NCBI GenBank assembly: GCA_017432405.1 | Contig: JAFRJF010000070.1 | Coordinates: 1-16,778, forward strand | Length of the DNA stretch: 16,778 nucleotides | Direction: 5' to 3' | Origin: Clostridia bacterium | GTDB taxonomy: Bacteria; Bacillota_A; Clostridia; Christensenellales; Aristaeellaceae | Shown here: positions 1-7,878 of the stretch, piece by piece | Layout of the letters: the number at the start of each line of letters is the position of its first letter | Numbering within the stretch: the stretch's first letter is position 1 | Notes under the pieces: generated by a model | Told to the model about the DNA's origin: nothing | The model's database searches: none | What the model saw: the letters and a program-made list of their open reading frames with translations, nothing else | Program-made: the position numbers and the translations under genes

Positions 1-3000
1 GGCTACAATCCGGCGCGCGTTGAGCGCAGGATCCCGGTGATGGCGCAGGCGGAGGACGCGCCGACCCTGGCGTTCCGGGAGCATGAGGGCGACAGCCTTG
101 ACGGAATCGCCGTCAACGAGGGCGTGGAGTTTGTGGTCCGGCCCGCGGAGGGCAAGGAAATCCAGACGGTGCAGTGGTATCACGGAAACGGCTACCGGGA
201 TAACCACGAGGGACCGGACGGGGACGGCTGCTACTATACCGGCGAATCCTGGGGCGAGCTCGGCACCTACACCGTGTATGCGCGGGTGACCTATGACCCA
301 TGGAAGGACGAGTGGAACGACCTGGATTATGATCCCAGGGCCTGGCTGTCCACCAACGCGCTGACCGTGACGGTGGATCAATCCAACGGCCCCGTCGGCC
401 CGTTCGACATCAGCGTCGATCCGATTCGCGTGGCCAGGGGCGGCATGGTGACCGTCACCTTCGGGACCTCCGATCACGCCGACGGCTACAACCTGAACCA
501 CAACAGCCTGGACGGCCAGGAATACGACATGCCTTGGAGCTGGAGTGAGGACAACCACATTGCGGTATTCTCCACTGCGGGCATGCCCGAGGGTCGGTAT
601 CGGCTGAGCGGCTGCGCCTGGGGCACAGGCTACGAGGGCACGGATTCCAACACCGTCGAGATCGAGGTGACGGAATACGAGGGCAACCGCGTCCAGCTGA
701 GCCTTGACAGGATCGAAATACTGACCAACGAGAATCTGGTGGCCAGCGTATACGCCCCCGGAGCGCTGAACGTGGGCCTCGAGATAGACGGCATGCGCTA
801 CGACCTTGACGAAGAGGGCAACCCCTGCTGGCAGGGAGAATCCGCCATCTGTGACTGGGCAAGGTGGAACAGCGCTACGACGCTGACCGCCGTGCCGTGG
901 GCGGAGTTCCCGCTGAGCGAACAGCCCGGCGACACCGAGTGGGTGAGCGGCAATCCGGCGACCATCACCGTACAGGCCCACAAGGGCGTCATGCCGCTGC
1001 ATTCCGAAGAGGTTCCCGGAAGCCTGACGGCAGGCGAACCGACCGGCTTTACCATCTATCGGGATGAAAACGCCAGTTATCTGGAGTATGAGCTCCGACT
1101 GGATGGCGCCGATTGGGATATCGCCCGGAGCGACGGCAACATGGAGGGCGATATTCACGTCGACCTCGATGGCAACTATGAAGTTGGCGATGTCATCTAT
1201 CTGCACGTCTGGACAGGCGGCGTTGATTACGAGCATAATGACACTGAATTCCGCCTGCCCGTGCTCGCTCCGGCGAGCCAGGACGTCACACTGGCGGTTA
1301 CGACGGCAGACGAATACCTCGTGCACACGGATTACACCGTCACCGTCACCGCCGAAGGCGCGCAGAAGGTGCGTTTCAACGACGGGCATGGATTCCAGAC
1401 GCACGATGTCGACGGCACGGAGGTCCAGGAATTTGACGTGGATGAAAACGGCCAGTGCCAGTTTGGCCTCCGCCATTGGGACGTGGGCAAGCACACGATC
1501 TACGCCATGGCGACCTTCGACGGGGAGAATTGGGTCAACAGCGAATCGCTGACCTTTGACTTCACCACCGATGGCCTCGCGGACGTCACATGGGTCGGAG
1601 TGAACCAGTATATCTGGGCCGGCCAGGACTGCGTGATCACGGTAGACGGACCGGGCGAAAGCTGGTACGACTTCCAGCTGCTGCCCCAGGACAGGAATTG
1701 GGATAACCGGCTGCTGAACTTCATGTACCGCGACGAACCCAGCGTAAATGACGTCAATGCCGAAATTGTATATGCGGAGAACGGCGACGCGACGATCACC
1801 ATACCGGGCGACCAGCTGGCGGAGGGCACCTATGTGGTTTCCGTGGGCTTCGACGGCCCCGGTAAGGGCAGGAACACCGTGGAGCAGACCTTCCAGGTGA
1901 CGACGCCCAGCGTGGAGCTGACCACTGACAAGCGGGTCTACTACTACAACGACGAAATTGCCTTCCGCGTGGAAGCGCCGCTGGCCGAATCCGTGAAGCT
2001 CTACAAGGGCGAAACGGAGCTGAATGACCTTATGTGGCGTGCCAACGAAGTCAATGGCGCAATTACCTTCACCGCTGTGGCTGAGTTTGAGGGCATGGAC
2101 GAGCCCATGACCGCTGAGGTGACCCTTGATGTCAGGAGCCTCGGCGCGGCGCCCGAGCCCCCGATCGAAATCCCGGATGAGATCCATACCGGCGAATCGC
2201 TGCTTATCCAGGTCGGCGAGGTGGCGCCTGAAGGCGGCTGGCGAACTCTGTACGTCGACGGTGAGGAAACTGGAATCGGTGAAGACTTCAAGGCGACCCT
2301 TGAGGGCCTGGACGTGGGTGCGCATGCCGTGCGCGTCGAATTTGGCGCTTATGGATATGACAACGACGCCAGGGATTACACGGTCGCCGTCACCGACCAC
2401 GACTACCTGACCGAGGTGACCGAACCGACCTGCGAGGCGCAGGGCTATACGACCTATACCTGCTATCAGTGCGGTCACAGCTACGTCGACGACTACGTGG
2501 ACGCGCTGGGCCACAGCTGGGGCAAACCGACCTTTGAATGGTCCGACGATTACAGCAGCGCCACGGCGACGCGCGTCTGCGGCAACGACAACAGCCATAA
2601 CTGGGAGCAGGATGCCGAGGTGACCACCGAGGTCTCTGACGCGACCTGCACCGATGTGGGCGAGACGGTCTACACCGCGACGGCGACATTCGACGGGAAA
2701 GCGTACACCGATACCCGGTCTGAAGAGATCCCGGTCAAGCCCCATGCGCTGGGGGACTGGCAGATCGTTTGGGATGGCGACGCCGCCGCCCACGCGGAGC
2801 GCCATTGCGGCAACTGCGATTATACCGAAACGAGCGACGTGACCGTGACCGGTACCGACGACACCGCCACCTGCACAGAGGCGGGCAGCGTCACCTATAC
2901 CGCGACGCTGGTCCTCGATGACGTCACGATCACTTCCGATGAAAAGACGGTCGAAACCGAACCCCTCGGCCACGACTGGAATGCGGGTGAGGAAACCACC

Positions 3001-3933
3001 GCGCCCGGATGCGAGTCCAAGGGCGAGACGACCTATACCTGCGCCCGCTGCGACGAGACCTATACCGAGGCCATTCCCGCGACGGGGCATCGTTGGGGAG
3101 AATTTGTTACCACGACCGAGCCCGGCTGCGAAACGCCGGGTGAGCAGACCAGCACCTGCGAAAACGGCTGCGGCAGGACCGTGACCAAGTTCGTGCCCGC
3201 GCTGGGCCATCTGTGGAGCAATGAGGTGACAGAGGATAGCTATAACTGGGATAACTGCCCCGTCGTCACCGCGACCCGCGTGTGCGAGCGGGATGCTTCC
3301 CACACGGAGCAGGTGACGGCAGTCGCCACGGGCAGCGAAGCCAAGGCGCCCACCTGTACGGAACCGGGCGATACACTCTACACCGCTGAGTTCAAGAAGG
3401 CGCCCTTCACCACCCAGCGCAAGATCGTGGAAGGCAATATTCCCGCCCTGGGACATAAGCTGGTGGCCCACGAGAAGGTGGAAGCAACCTGCACGGCGAC
3501 GGGCACGGAGGCCTACTGGGCGTGTGAAGTCTGCAATAAGCTGTTCTCTGACGCCCAGGCGAAGAACGAGATCACAGCGCCTGTCACAATTGAGATGAAG
3601 GCGCATACGCTGACGGCGCACGCGCAGGTGGACAAGACCTGCACGACGGATGGCATGGAGGCCTACTGGACGTGCGAAGTCTGCAACAAGCTGTTCTCGG
3701 ATGAGAATGGGCAGCATGAGATCGGCACACCGGTGGTGATCCCTGCCAGCCATACGCTGACGGCGCACGCCAAGGTGGATTCGACCTGCACGGCGACGGG
3801 CACGGAGGTCTACTGGACGTGCGAAGCCTGCGAGAAGCTGTTCTCGGACGAGAATGCGCAGAACGAGATCACAGTGCCTGCCGTGATTGAGAAGAAGGCG
3901 CATACGCTGACGGCGCACGCTCAGGTGGACTAG
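1..3933 (+). CDS. Giant secreted/surface repeat protein, upstream part (5' end off window, ends at internal TAG)
   Basis: The frame is open from base 1, so the start and any signal peptide lie outside the window; the first ATG seen (37) is probably internal. The first ~790 codons read as a series of beta-rich Ig-like modules, each ~90-110 residues (for example starting near FDISVDPIRV, VQLSLDRIEI, DVTLAVTTAD and SVELTTDKRV). From about 2395 the protein changes to Cys-containing modules of the TEPTC...YTCxxCG...LGH type (CYQCG, CARC, CENGC), common in gut Bacillota surface proteins. From 3454 it becomes a regular 49/50-residue repeat with a TC...YWTCExC core. The frame then meets TAG at 3931, where sister repeats have AAG (Lys). 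No enzyme motif is visible. A structural, adhesive or metal-binding role is inference only. Confidence is high that it is coding and low on function. Confidence 0.85.
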   Translation, partial: GYNPARVERRIPVMAQAEDAPTLAFREHEGDSLDGIAVNEGVEFVVRPAEGKEIQTVQWYHGNGYRDNHEGPDGDGCYYTGESWGELGTYTVYARVTYDPWKDEWNDLDYDPRAWLSTNALTVTVDQSNGPVGPFDISVDPIRVARGGMVTVTFGTSDHADGYNLNHNSLDGQEYDMPWSWSEDNHIAVFSTAGMPEGRYRLSGCAWGTGYEGTDSNTVEIEVTEYEGNRVQLSLDRIEILTNENLVASVYAPGALNVGLEIDGMRYDLDEEGNPCWQGESAICDWARWNSATTLTAVPWAEFPLSEQPGDTEWVSGNPATITVQAHKGVMPLHSEEVPGSLTAGEPTGFTIYRDENASYLEYELRLDGADWDIARSDGNMEGDIHVDLDGNYEVGDVIYLHVWTGGVDYEHNDTEFRLPVLAPASQDVTLAVTTADEYLVHTDYTVTVTAEGAQKVRFNDGHGFQTHDVDGTEVQEFDVDENGQCQFGLRHWDVGKHTIYAMATFDGENWVNSESLTFDFTTDGLADVTWVGVNQYIWAGQDCVITVDGPGESWYDFQLLPQDRNWDNRLLNFMYRDEPSVNDVNAEIVYAENGDATITIPGDQLAEGTYVVSVGFDGPGKGRNTVEQTFQVTTPSVELTTDKRVYYYNDEIAFRVEAPLAESVKLYKGETELNDLMWRANEVNGAITFTAVAEFEGMDEPMTAEVTLDVRSLGAAPEPPIEIPDEIHTGESLLIQVGEVAPEGGWRTLYVDGEETGIGEDFKATLEGLDVGAHAVRVEFGAYGYDNDARDYTVAVTDHDYLTEVTEPTCEAQGYTTYTCYQCGHSYVDDYVDALGHSWGKPTFEWSDDYSSATATRVCGNDNSHNWEQDAEVTTEVSDATCTDVGETVYTATATFDGKAYTDTRSEEIPVKPHALGDWQIVWDGDAAAHAERHCGNCDYTETSDVTVTGTDDTATCTEAGSVTYTATLVLDDVTITSDEKTVETEPLGHDWNAGEETTAPGCESKGETTYTCARCDETYTEAIPATGHRWGEFVTTTEPGCETPGEQTSTCENGCGRTVTKFVPALGHLWSNEVTEDSYNWDNCPVVTATRVCERDASHTEQVTAVATGSEAKAPTCTEPGDTLYTAEFKKAPFTTQRKIVEGNIPALGHKLVAHEKVEATCTATGTEAYWACEVCNKLFSDAQAKNEITAPVTIEMKAHTLTAHAQVDKTCTTDGMEAYWTCEVCNKLFSDENGQHEIGTPVVIPASHTLTAHAKVDSTCTATGTEVYWTCEACEKLFSDENAQNEITVPAVIEKKAHTLTAHAQVD

Positions 3934-4497
3934 ACTTGCACGCCGGATGGCACGGAGGCCTACTGGACGTGCGAAGTCTGCGAGAAGCTGTTCTCCGATG
4001 AGAATGGGCAGAGCGAGATCGACGCACCGGTGGCAATTCCTGCCAGCCATACGCTGACGGCGCACGCCAAGGTGGATTCGACCTGCATGGAGGAAGGCAC
4101 GGAGGCCTACTGGACGTGCGAAGCCTGCGAGAAGCTGTTCTCGGATGAAAATGCGCAGAACGAGATCACAGCGCCTGTCGTGATAGAGAACAAGGCGCAT
4201 ACGCTGACGGCGCACGCCAAGGTGGATTCGACCTGCGCGGCGACGGGAACGGAGGCGTACTGGGAGTGCGGCGTCTGCAATAAGCTGTTCTCTGACGCAG
4301 AGGCGAAGAACGAGATCACAGCGCCTGTGGAGATTGAGAAGAAGGCACATACGCTGACGGCGCACGCCAAGGTGGATTCGACCTGCGCGGCGACGGGCAC
4401 GGAAGCCTACTGGTCGTGTGAAGTCTGCAAGAAGTTGTTCTCCGACGCAGGGGCGAAGAGCGAGATCCCGGCGCCGGTTGCGATTGCCGCTAAGGGC
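3454..4497 (+). repeat. Seven tandem 49/50-codon Cys-containing repeats
   Basis: Units start at the His codon of HTLTAHA or its variant: 3454, 3604, 3751, 3901, 4048, 4198 and 4348, with lengths 150, 147, 150, 147, 150, 150 and 150 bp. Each carries TC, then YWxCExCxKLFSD, then an acidic or Asn-rich turn and a short hydrophobic strand, giving three Cys per unit. Units 2+3 (3604-3900) and 4+5 (3901-4197) are each other's closest match in order, which suggests a 297-bp higher-order duplication. Unit 4 carries the TAG. Confidence 0.9.
3931..3933 (+). other. In-frame TAG interrupting the repeat protein
   Basis: The repeat unit beginning at 3901 reads HTLTAHAQVD-TAG-TCTPDG. The sister unit beginning at 3604 reads HTLTAHAQVD-AAG-TCTTDG, so a single A-to-T change explains the stop. 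The same frame stays open to 6276 with the same modular architecture. Possible explanations are a recent nonsense mutation, an assembly error in a repeat, or readthrough. TAG also ends the small Cys-rich ORF at 16237, which argues against genome-wide recoding of TAG. Confidence 0.9.
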
Positions 4498-6276
4498 CAT
4501 GACTGGAACGCGCCAATCTACACCTGGTCTAATGACAACAGCTCCGTAACCGCCACCGCGACCTGCAAGAACGGGGATCATCCGCTGACCGAGAAGGTGA
4601 AGACAACTTCTGCCACAGAAGCTCCGACCTACACGAAAAAGGGCGCGACTACCTACACGGCGAAGTTTGAAAACGCGCTGTTTGCAGATCAGACCAAGAC
4701 GGTTGATATCCCGATGCTGGTGAAGGATGCAGCTGTTCTGGATGTAGAAGCCGCCATCAAGGCTCTCAACAGCAGTGCCGGCCTGGATGACAAGGCTGCT
4801 GTGGAAGCTGCCCGCAAGGCTTACGACAGCCTGACCGACGCGCAGAAGAAGCAGGTTGATGCTGGCTTGCTGGATAAGCTGACCGGCGCGGAGCAGAAGG
4901 TACAGGAAGCTGTGAAGAAGGCCGAAGAGGAAGCAGCCAGGAAGAAGGCCGAAGAGGACAAGGCCGTTGCGGACAAGGTGATCAAGGCCATCAAAGCCCT
5001 TGGAACCGAAGTGGGCCTTGACGACAAGGATGCGGTCACCACGGCGAGAGCAGCCTATGACGCGATGACGGATGATCAGAAAAAGCTGGTTTCCGAGGAT
5101 GTGGTCAAAATGCTGACTGCAGCGGAGGAGCAGGTGAAGGCTGCTGAGGAAGCCGCAAAGACGGTCAACATCGCCGATTGCGTGATTACCGTCGAGGATC
5201 AGACCTATACCGGCAAGGCGCTGAAGCCCGCGGTGACGGTCAAGTACGGCACGACGACGCTAAAGGAGGACACGGATTATACCCTGACCTACAAGGACAA
5301 TACGAACGTCGGCACTGCCACAGTGACCGTCACGGGGAAGGGCAGCTATACCGGCAGCAAGGCGGTAAAATTCAAGATCGCCGCGGTGAAGATGGCGGAG
5401 CTGAAGTATACCGTGAAGAACCAGACCTATACCGGCAAGGCGCTGAAGCCCGCGGTGACGGTCAAGTACGGCACGGTGACGCTGAAGAAGAATACGGACT
5501 ACACCTTGGCCTACAAGGACAACAAGAAGGCCGGCACTGCCACGGTGACCGTCACGGGCAAGGGCAACTATACTGGCAGCAAGGCGGTGAAATTCAAGAT
5601 CGCCGCGGTGAAGATGGCGAAGCTGAAGTATACCGTGAAGGATCAGACCTATTCCGGCAAGGAGCTGAGCCCTGTGGTGACGGTCAAGTTTGGCGCGACG
5701 AAGCTGAAGAAGGGCACGGACTACACCGTAACCTACAAGAACAACAAAAACGTCGGTCTGGCTACAATTACGGTCGAGGGAAAGGGCAACTTTACCGGCA
5801 GCAAGAAGGTCACCTTTAAGATCAATCCGAAGGGCACGGTGTTCACGAAGCTGACGGGCGGCAAGCAGCAGGTTGCCCTGAAGTGGAAGAATCCGAAGAA
5901 CATTACGGGCTACGAGATCCAGTACAGCCTGAAGAAGGATTTCTCCGGCAGCAAGACGGTAACGGTCAAGAAGGCCAAAACCCTCGCCACGACCATCAAG
6001 AAGCTGAAGGCGAACAAGACCTACTATGTGCGGATTCGTACCTACGCGACTGTCAGCAAGAAGACCTATTACTCCGAATGGTCCAAAGCCAAGAGCGTGA
6101 AGACGAAGGCTGCCAGCGCCAACGGAGAGACCGCCGATGAGGGCACCCAGACCATCGAAGAAGACCCGGACACCGGCCTGGATGAGCTTGAACTGGTGAT
6201 CGAACTTGAAATGGACGACGTGATCAATGAAGAGGTCGGCATGGAAGAAGCCGGATTGTTGCTTGAGCAACCCTGA
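4030..6276 (+). CDS. Giant surface repeat protein, downstream part (same frame as the upstream part, after the TAG)
   Basis: This continues the frame of the upstream part. Codons are open from 3934; the first possible start is GTG 4030, with no convincing ribosome binding site, so independent translation is doubtful. Order: the rest of the 49/50-residue Cys repeats (to 4497); a related module without the CxxC (4498-4725); two alpha-helical repeats of the AAIKAL...LDDK..V..AR.AYD.LTD.QK type (~4735-5160), joined by a Glu/Lys/Ala-rich coiled-coil-like linker; three 74-residue Ig/MBG-like repeats (TYTGKALKPAVTVKYG core, 5182-5847); one fibronectin type III-like domain (~5850-6110, with YEIQYS and YYVRIRTYA); and a very acidic tail. 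There is no LPXTG, SLH or C-terminal membrane segment. Codon use and frame look intact, so either the interruption is recent or the TAG is sometimes read through. The TGA stop is followed by a terminator. Confidence 0.75.
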   Translation: MAIPASHTLTAHAKVDSTCMEEGTEAYWTCEACEKLFSDENAQNEITAPVVIENKAHTLTAHAKVDSTCAATGTEAYWECGVCNKLFSDAEAKNEITAPVEIEKKAHTLTAHAKVDSTCAATGTEAYWSCEVCKKLFSDAGAKSEIPAPVAIAAKGHDWNAPIYTWSNDNSSVTATATCKNGDHPLTEKVKTTSATEAPTYTKKGATTYTAKFENALFADQTKTVDIPMLVKDAAVLDVEAAIKALNSSAGLDDKAAVEAARKAYDSLTDAQKKQVDAGLLDKLTGAEQKVQEAVKKAEEEAARKKAEEDKAVADKVIKAIKALGTEVGLDDKDAVTTARAAYDAMTDDQKKLVSEDVVKMLTAAEEQVKAAEEAAKTVNIADCVITVEDQTYTGKALKPAVTVKYGTTTLKEDTDYTLTYKDNTNVGTATVTVTGKGSYTGSKAVKFKIAAVKMAELKYTVKNQTYTGKALKPAVTVKYGTVTLKKNTDYTLAYKDNKKAGTATVTVTGKGNYTGSKAVKFKIAAVKMAKLKYTVKDQTYSGKELSPVVTVKFGATKLKKGTDYTVTYKNNKNVGLATITVEGKGNFTGSKKVTFKINPKGTVFTKLTGGKQQVALKWKNPKNITGYEIQYSLKKDFSGSKTVTVKKAKTLATTIKKLKANKTYYVRIRTYATVSKKTYYSEWSKAKSVKTKAASANGETADEGTQTIEEDPDTGLDELELVIELEMDDVINEEVGMEEAGLLLEQP
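5182..5847 (+). repeat. Three tandem 222-bp repeats encoding 74-residue Ig/MBG-like modules
   Basis: The CAGACCTAT landmark recurs at 5200, 5422 and 5644, exactly 222 bp apart. Each unit reads QTY(T/S)GK.L.P.VTVK(Y/F)G, then DYT..YK.N...G.AT(V/I)TV.GKG(S/N)(Y/F)TGSK. Units 1 and 2 are nearly identical at DNA level; unit 3 has diverged more. Modules of this kind are common in extracellular proteins of gut Bacillota. Confidence 0.9.
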
Positions 6277-6322
6277 TGGGGCTGAGCACAGCGGCGAAGA
6301 GACATTGACCTGACCAACACGG

Positions 6323-6367
6323 AAGCCCCCATCCCGCAGGGTTGAAAGCCTCGGGAAGGGGGCTTTT
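6323..6367 (+). terminator. Intrinsic terminator after the repeat protein gene
   Basis: AAGCCCCC (6323-6330) pairs with GGGGGCTT (6358-6365). An A/A mismatch and an inner TCCCG/CGGGA stem (6332-6336 with 6352-6356) extend the hairpin. It ends in a short run of four T. It lies 47 bases after the TGA at 6276 and before the next promoter. Confidence 0.75.
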
Positions 6368-6420
6368 CCGCGTCTCTGGATCAATATGTACAGAATTGGG
6401 CATGAGTTTACATGAAGAGG

Positions 6421-6449
6421 TTGACAGCATCGGTTGGAATTGCTATAAT
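6421..6449 (+). promoter_or_regulatory. Perfect consensus vegetative promoter for the zinc-uptake operon
   Basis: TTGACA (6421-6426), a 17-bp spacer and TATAAT (6444-6449), preceded by TG at 6441-6442 (extended -10). Transcription should start near 6455-6457, inside the operator-like palindrome. Such a strong promoter fits a gene set held off by a repressor. Confidence 0.85.
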
Positions 6450-6450
6450 A

Positions 6451-6477
6451 TGAAAATGAAAATGAAATCATATTTCA
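6451..6477 (+). promoter_or_regulatory. Candidate Zur/Fur operator at the transcription start
   Basis: The site has two TGAAAA hexamers followed by the inverted repeat TGAAAT-CAT-ATTTCA (6463-6477). Direct and inverted AT-rich hexamers of this type resemble Fur-family boxes, though the match to the Bacillus Zur consensus is only partial. Its place immediately downstream of the -10, with a Fur-family gene in the same operon, suggests autorepression. This is inference from position and symmetry. Confidence 0.55.
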
Positions 6478-6490
6478 AAATGAGGCCAGC

Positions 6491-7417
6491 ATGATGATGA
6501 AAAGAATTGCTTATTTCTCGCAGGTGCTGTTGGCGATGATATTCCTTACCTGCCTGACTGCCGTTGCGGAAGATCGGCTGAATGTGGTCGCGACCAACTT
6601 TCCCTGCTATGACTTTGCCCGTCAGGTCTGTGGCGACGGGGCGGAGGTGACCATGCTGCTGAAGCCCGGTACCGAAGCCCACGCCTACGATCCCACTCCG
6701 GCGGATATCATTGCCATAGGGGATGCCGACCTGTTCGTGTACATCGGCGGCGAGAGCGACACCTGGGCAGACGGCATACTGGCGAGCTTCGACGAAGGCG
6801 ACCGTCCAGCCGCGCTGCGTATGATGGACTGCGTTTCAGATCTCGTCGAGGAGGACGACGCCGATGCCGGACATCACGGAGCTGTTCCTGAGTACGACGA
6901 GCACATATGGACCTCGCCGGTGAACGCGGCGGCCATGGTGCGCGCGCTGGGTGAAGCTCTGGCCAGCCTTGAAGGCGCGGACGCAGACGCCTGTCGGGAG
7001 GCGGCGAGCGCCTACGCGGCGCAGATCGAACAGATCGACGGGGCGCTTCGCAGGCTGGTCGAAGGCGCGAAGCGCAGGACGCTCGTGTTCGCCGACCGCT
7101 TTCCCTTCGTCTACCTGACCAGGGAATACGGGCTGGACTACATGGCGGCCTTCCCGTCCTGTACCGCCGACACCGAGCCCAGCGCCCAGACGGTGATGGC
7201 GCTGATCGACAAGGTGGCCTCCGAGGGCATCCCCGCCGTCTATACCATCGAGCTGAGCACCCGGGCGGTGGCGAAGACCGTGGCCGAGGAGACCGGGGTT
7301 GAGATCCTGACGCTGCATTCGATGCAGACCGTCACCCAGGATGAATTCCAGGCCGGGGAGAGCTACGTCAGCCTGATGAGGCGCAACCTTGAGGCCCTGC
7401 AAAGGGGGCTGGAATGA
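6491..7417 (+). CDS. znuA: Zinc (or manganese) ABC transporter substrate-binding protein, ZnuA/AdcA type
   Basis: Binds metal outside the membrane and delivers it to the permease encoded downstream. A 308-residue protein with an N-terminal signal segment (~1-26, likely cut after AVA). Expected ligands are visible: His64 in GTEAHAYDPTP, His138 in DEHIWTSP, Asp202 in FADRFPF where many ZnuA proteins have His, and a likely acidic fourth ligand near Glu254. The His/acid-rich loop before His138 is short (EEDDADAGHH). No good lipobox is seen: Cys21 follows FLT, which is unusual for a Gram-positive binding protein. Three ATG codons stand in a row (6491, 6494, 6497); TGAGG at 6481-6485 suits the first two. 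The gene overlaps the regulator gene by 4 bases (ATGA). Metal specificity is inferred from family and context. Confidence 0.9.
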   Translation: MMMKRIAYFSQVLLAMIFLTCLTAVAEDRLNVVATNFPCYDFARQVCGDGAEVTMLLKPGTEAHAYDPTPADIIAIGDADLFVYIGGESDTWADGILASFDEGDRPAALRMMDCVSDLVEEDDADAGHHGAVPEYDEHIWTSPVNAAAMVRALGEALASLEGADADACREAASAYAAQIEQIDGALRRLVEGAKRRTLVFADRFPFVYLTREYGLDYMAAFPSCTADTEPSAQTVMALIDKVASEGIPAVYTIELSTRAVAKTVAEETGVEILTLHSMQTVTQDEFQAGESYVSLMRRNLEALQRGLE

Positions 7418-7878
7418 TGCGCGGCGAGTACAACACCCGCCAGAAGCGGGAGCTGCAAAGGTTCCTGGAGGAGCGCAGCATGCAGCACTTCTCGGTGGAC
7501 GAGGTCGTCTTTGAGATGCGGGACCGGGGCGAAAAGGTGGGGCGATCCACCGTCTACCGGTACCTGGAGCAGCTGGCCGAGCAGGGCAGCGTGCGCAAGT
7601 ATCCCGGCGTGCAGGGCGTGACCCAGTACCAGCACGTGGAGGACGCCGCCAGCTGCGACGCCCACTTCCACATGCTGTGCCGCCGGTGCGGCAACCTGAT
7701 GCACGTGGACTGCCGGCTGATGGGGGTCATGGCCGACCACCTGATGGCCGAGCACGGCTTTCGGCTGGACCCGAGGGAGACCCTGCTGGTGGGCGTGTGT
7801 GAAAAATGCCGGGCGGACGGCGGAGAGGAAGTGGCGCATGGCGCTGATCACCCTGAAGGATGTCACGATTGCCTTTGA
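7414..7878 (+). CDS. zur: Fur-family metal-responsive repressor, probably Zur
   Basis: A 154-residue winged-helix regulator. The recognition helix region reads GRSTVYRYLEQL (43-54). The two structural-zinc pairs C89xxC92 and C129xxC132 are present, and His/Cys residues around 81-86 (CDAHFH) suit the regulatory metal site. It lies inside a zinc transport operon, so it most likely senses zinc and represses from the operator at 6451-6477. The start overlaps the znuA stop (ATGA) with AGGGGG upstream; ATG 7417 is an alternative. Its last 14 codons overlap znuC by 41 bases in another frame and end in HGADHPEGCHDCL, an extra Cys/His-rich tail. Family assignment is firm; zinc rather than iron or manganese is from context. 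Confidence 0.88.
   Translation: MMRGEYNTRQKRELQRFLEERSMQHFSVDEVVFEMRDRGEKVGRSTVYRYLEQLAEQGSVRKYPGVQGVTQYQHVEDAASCDAHFHMLCRRCGNLMHVDCRLMGVMADHLMAEHGFRLDPRETLLVGVCEKCRADGGEEVAHGADHPEGCHDCL

Noticed and set aside
3931..3933. Genome-wide reassignment of TAG to a sense codon
   Set aside because: The other main genes end in TGA or TAA, but the Cys-rich ORF ends in TAG, and only one internal TAG is seen. Nothing else supports recoding.
3454..4497. CRISPR array
   Set aside because: The 147/150-bp periodicity is protein-coding in one frame; there are no short direct repeats separated by unique spacers anywhere in the window.
1..6276. Functional link between the CxxC-rich surface protein and the zinc operon
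   Set aside because: They are separated by a terminator and a strong promoter. Such CxxC repeats are common in gut Bacillota surface proteins, so adjacency alone is not evidence.
5260..6471. A 403-codon minus-strand open frame over the 74-residue repeats
   Set aside because: Its apparent repeats mirror the plus-strand repeats, and it runs through the terminator and promoter at 6323-6449.
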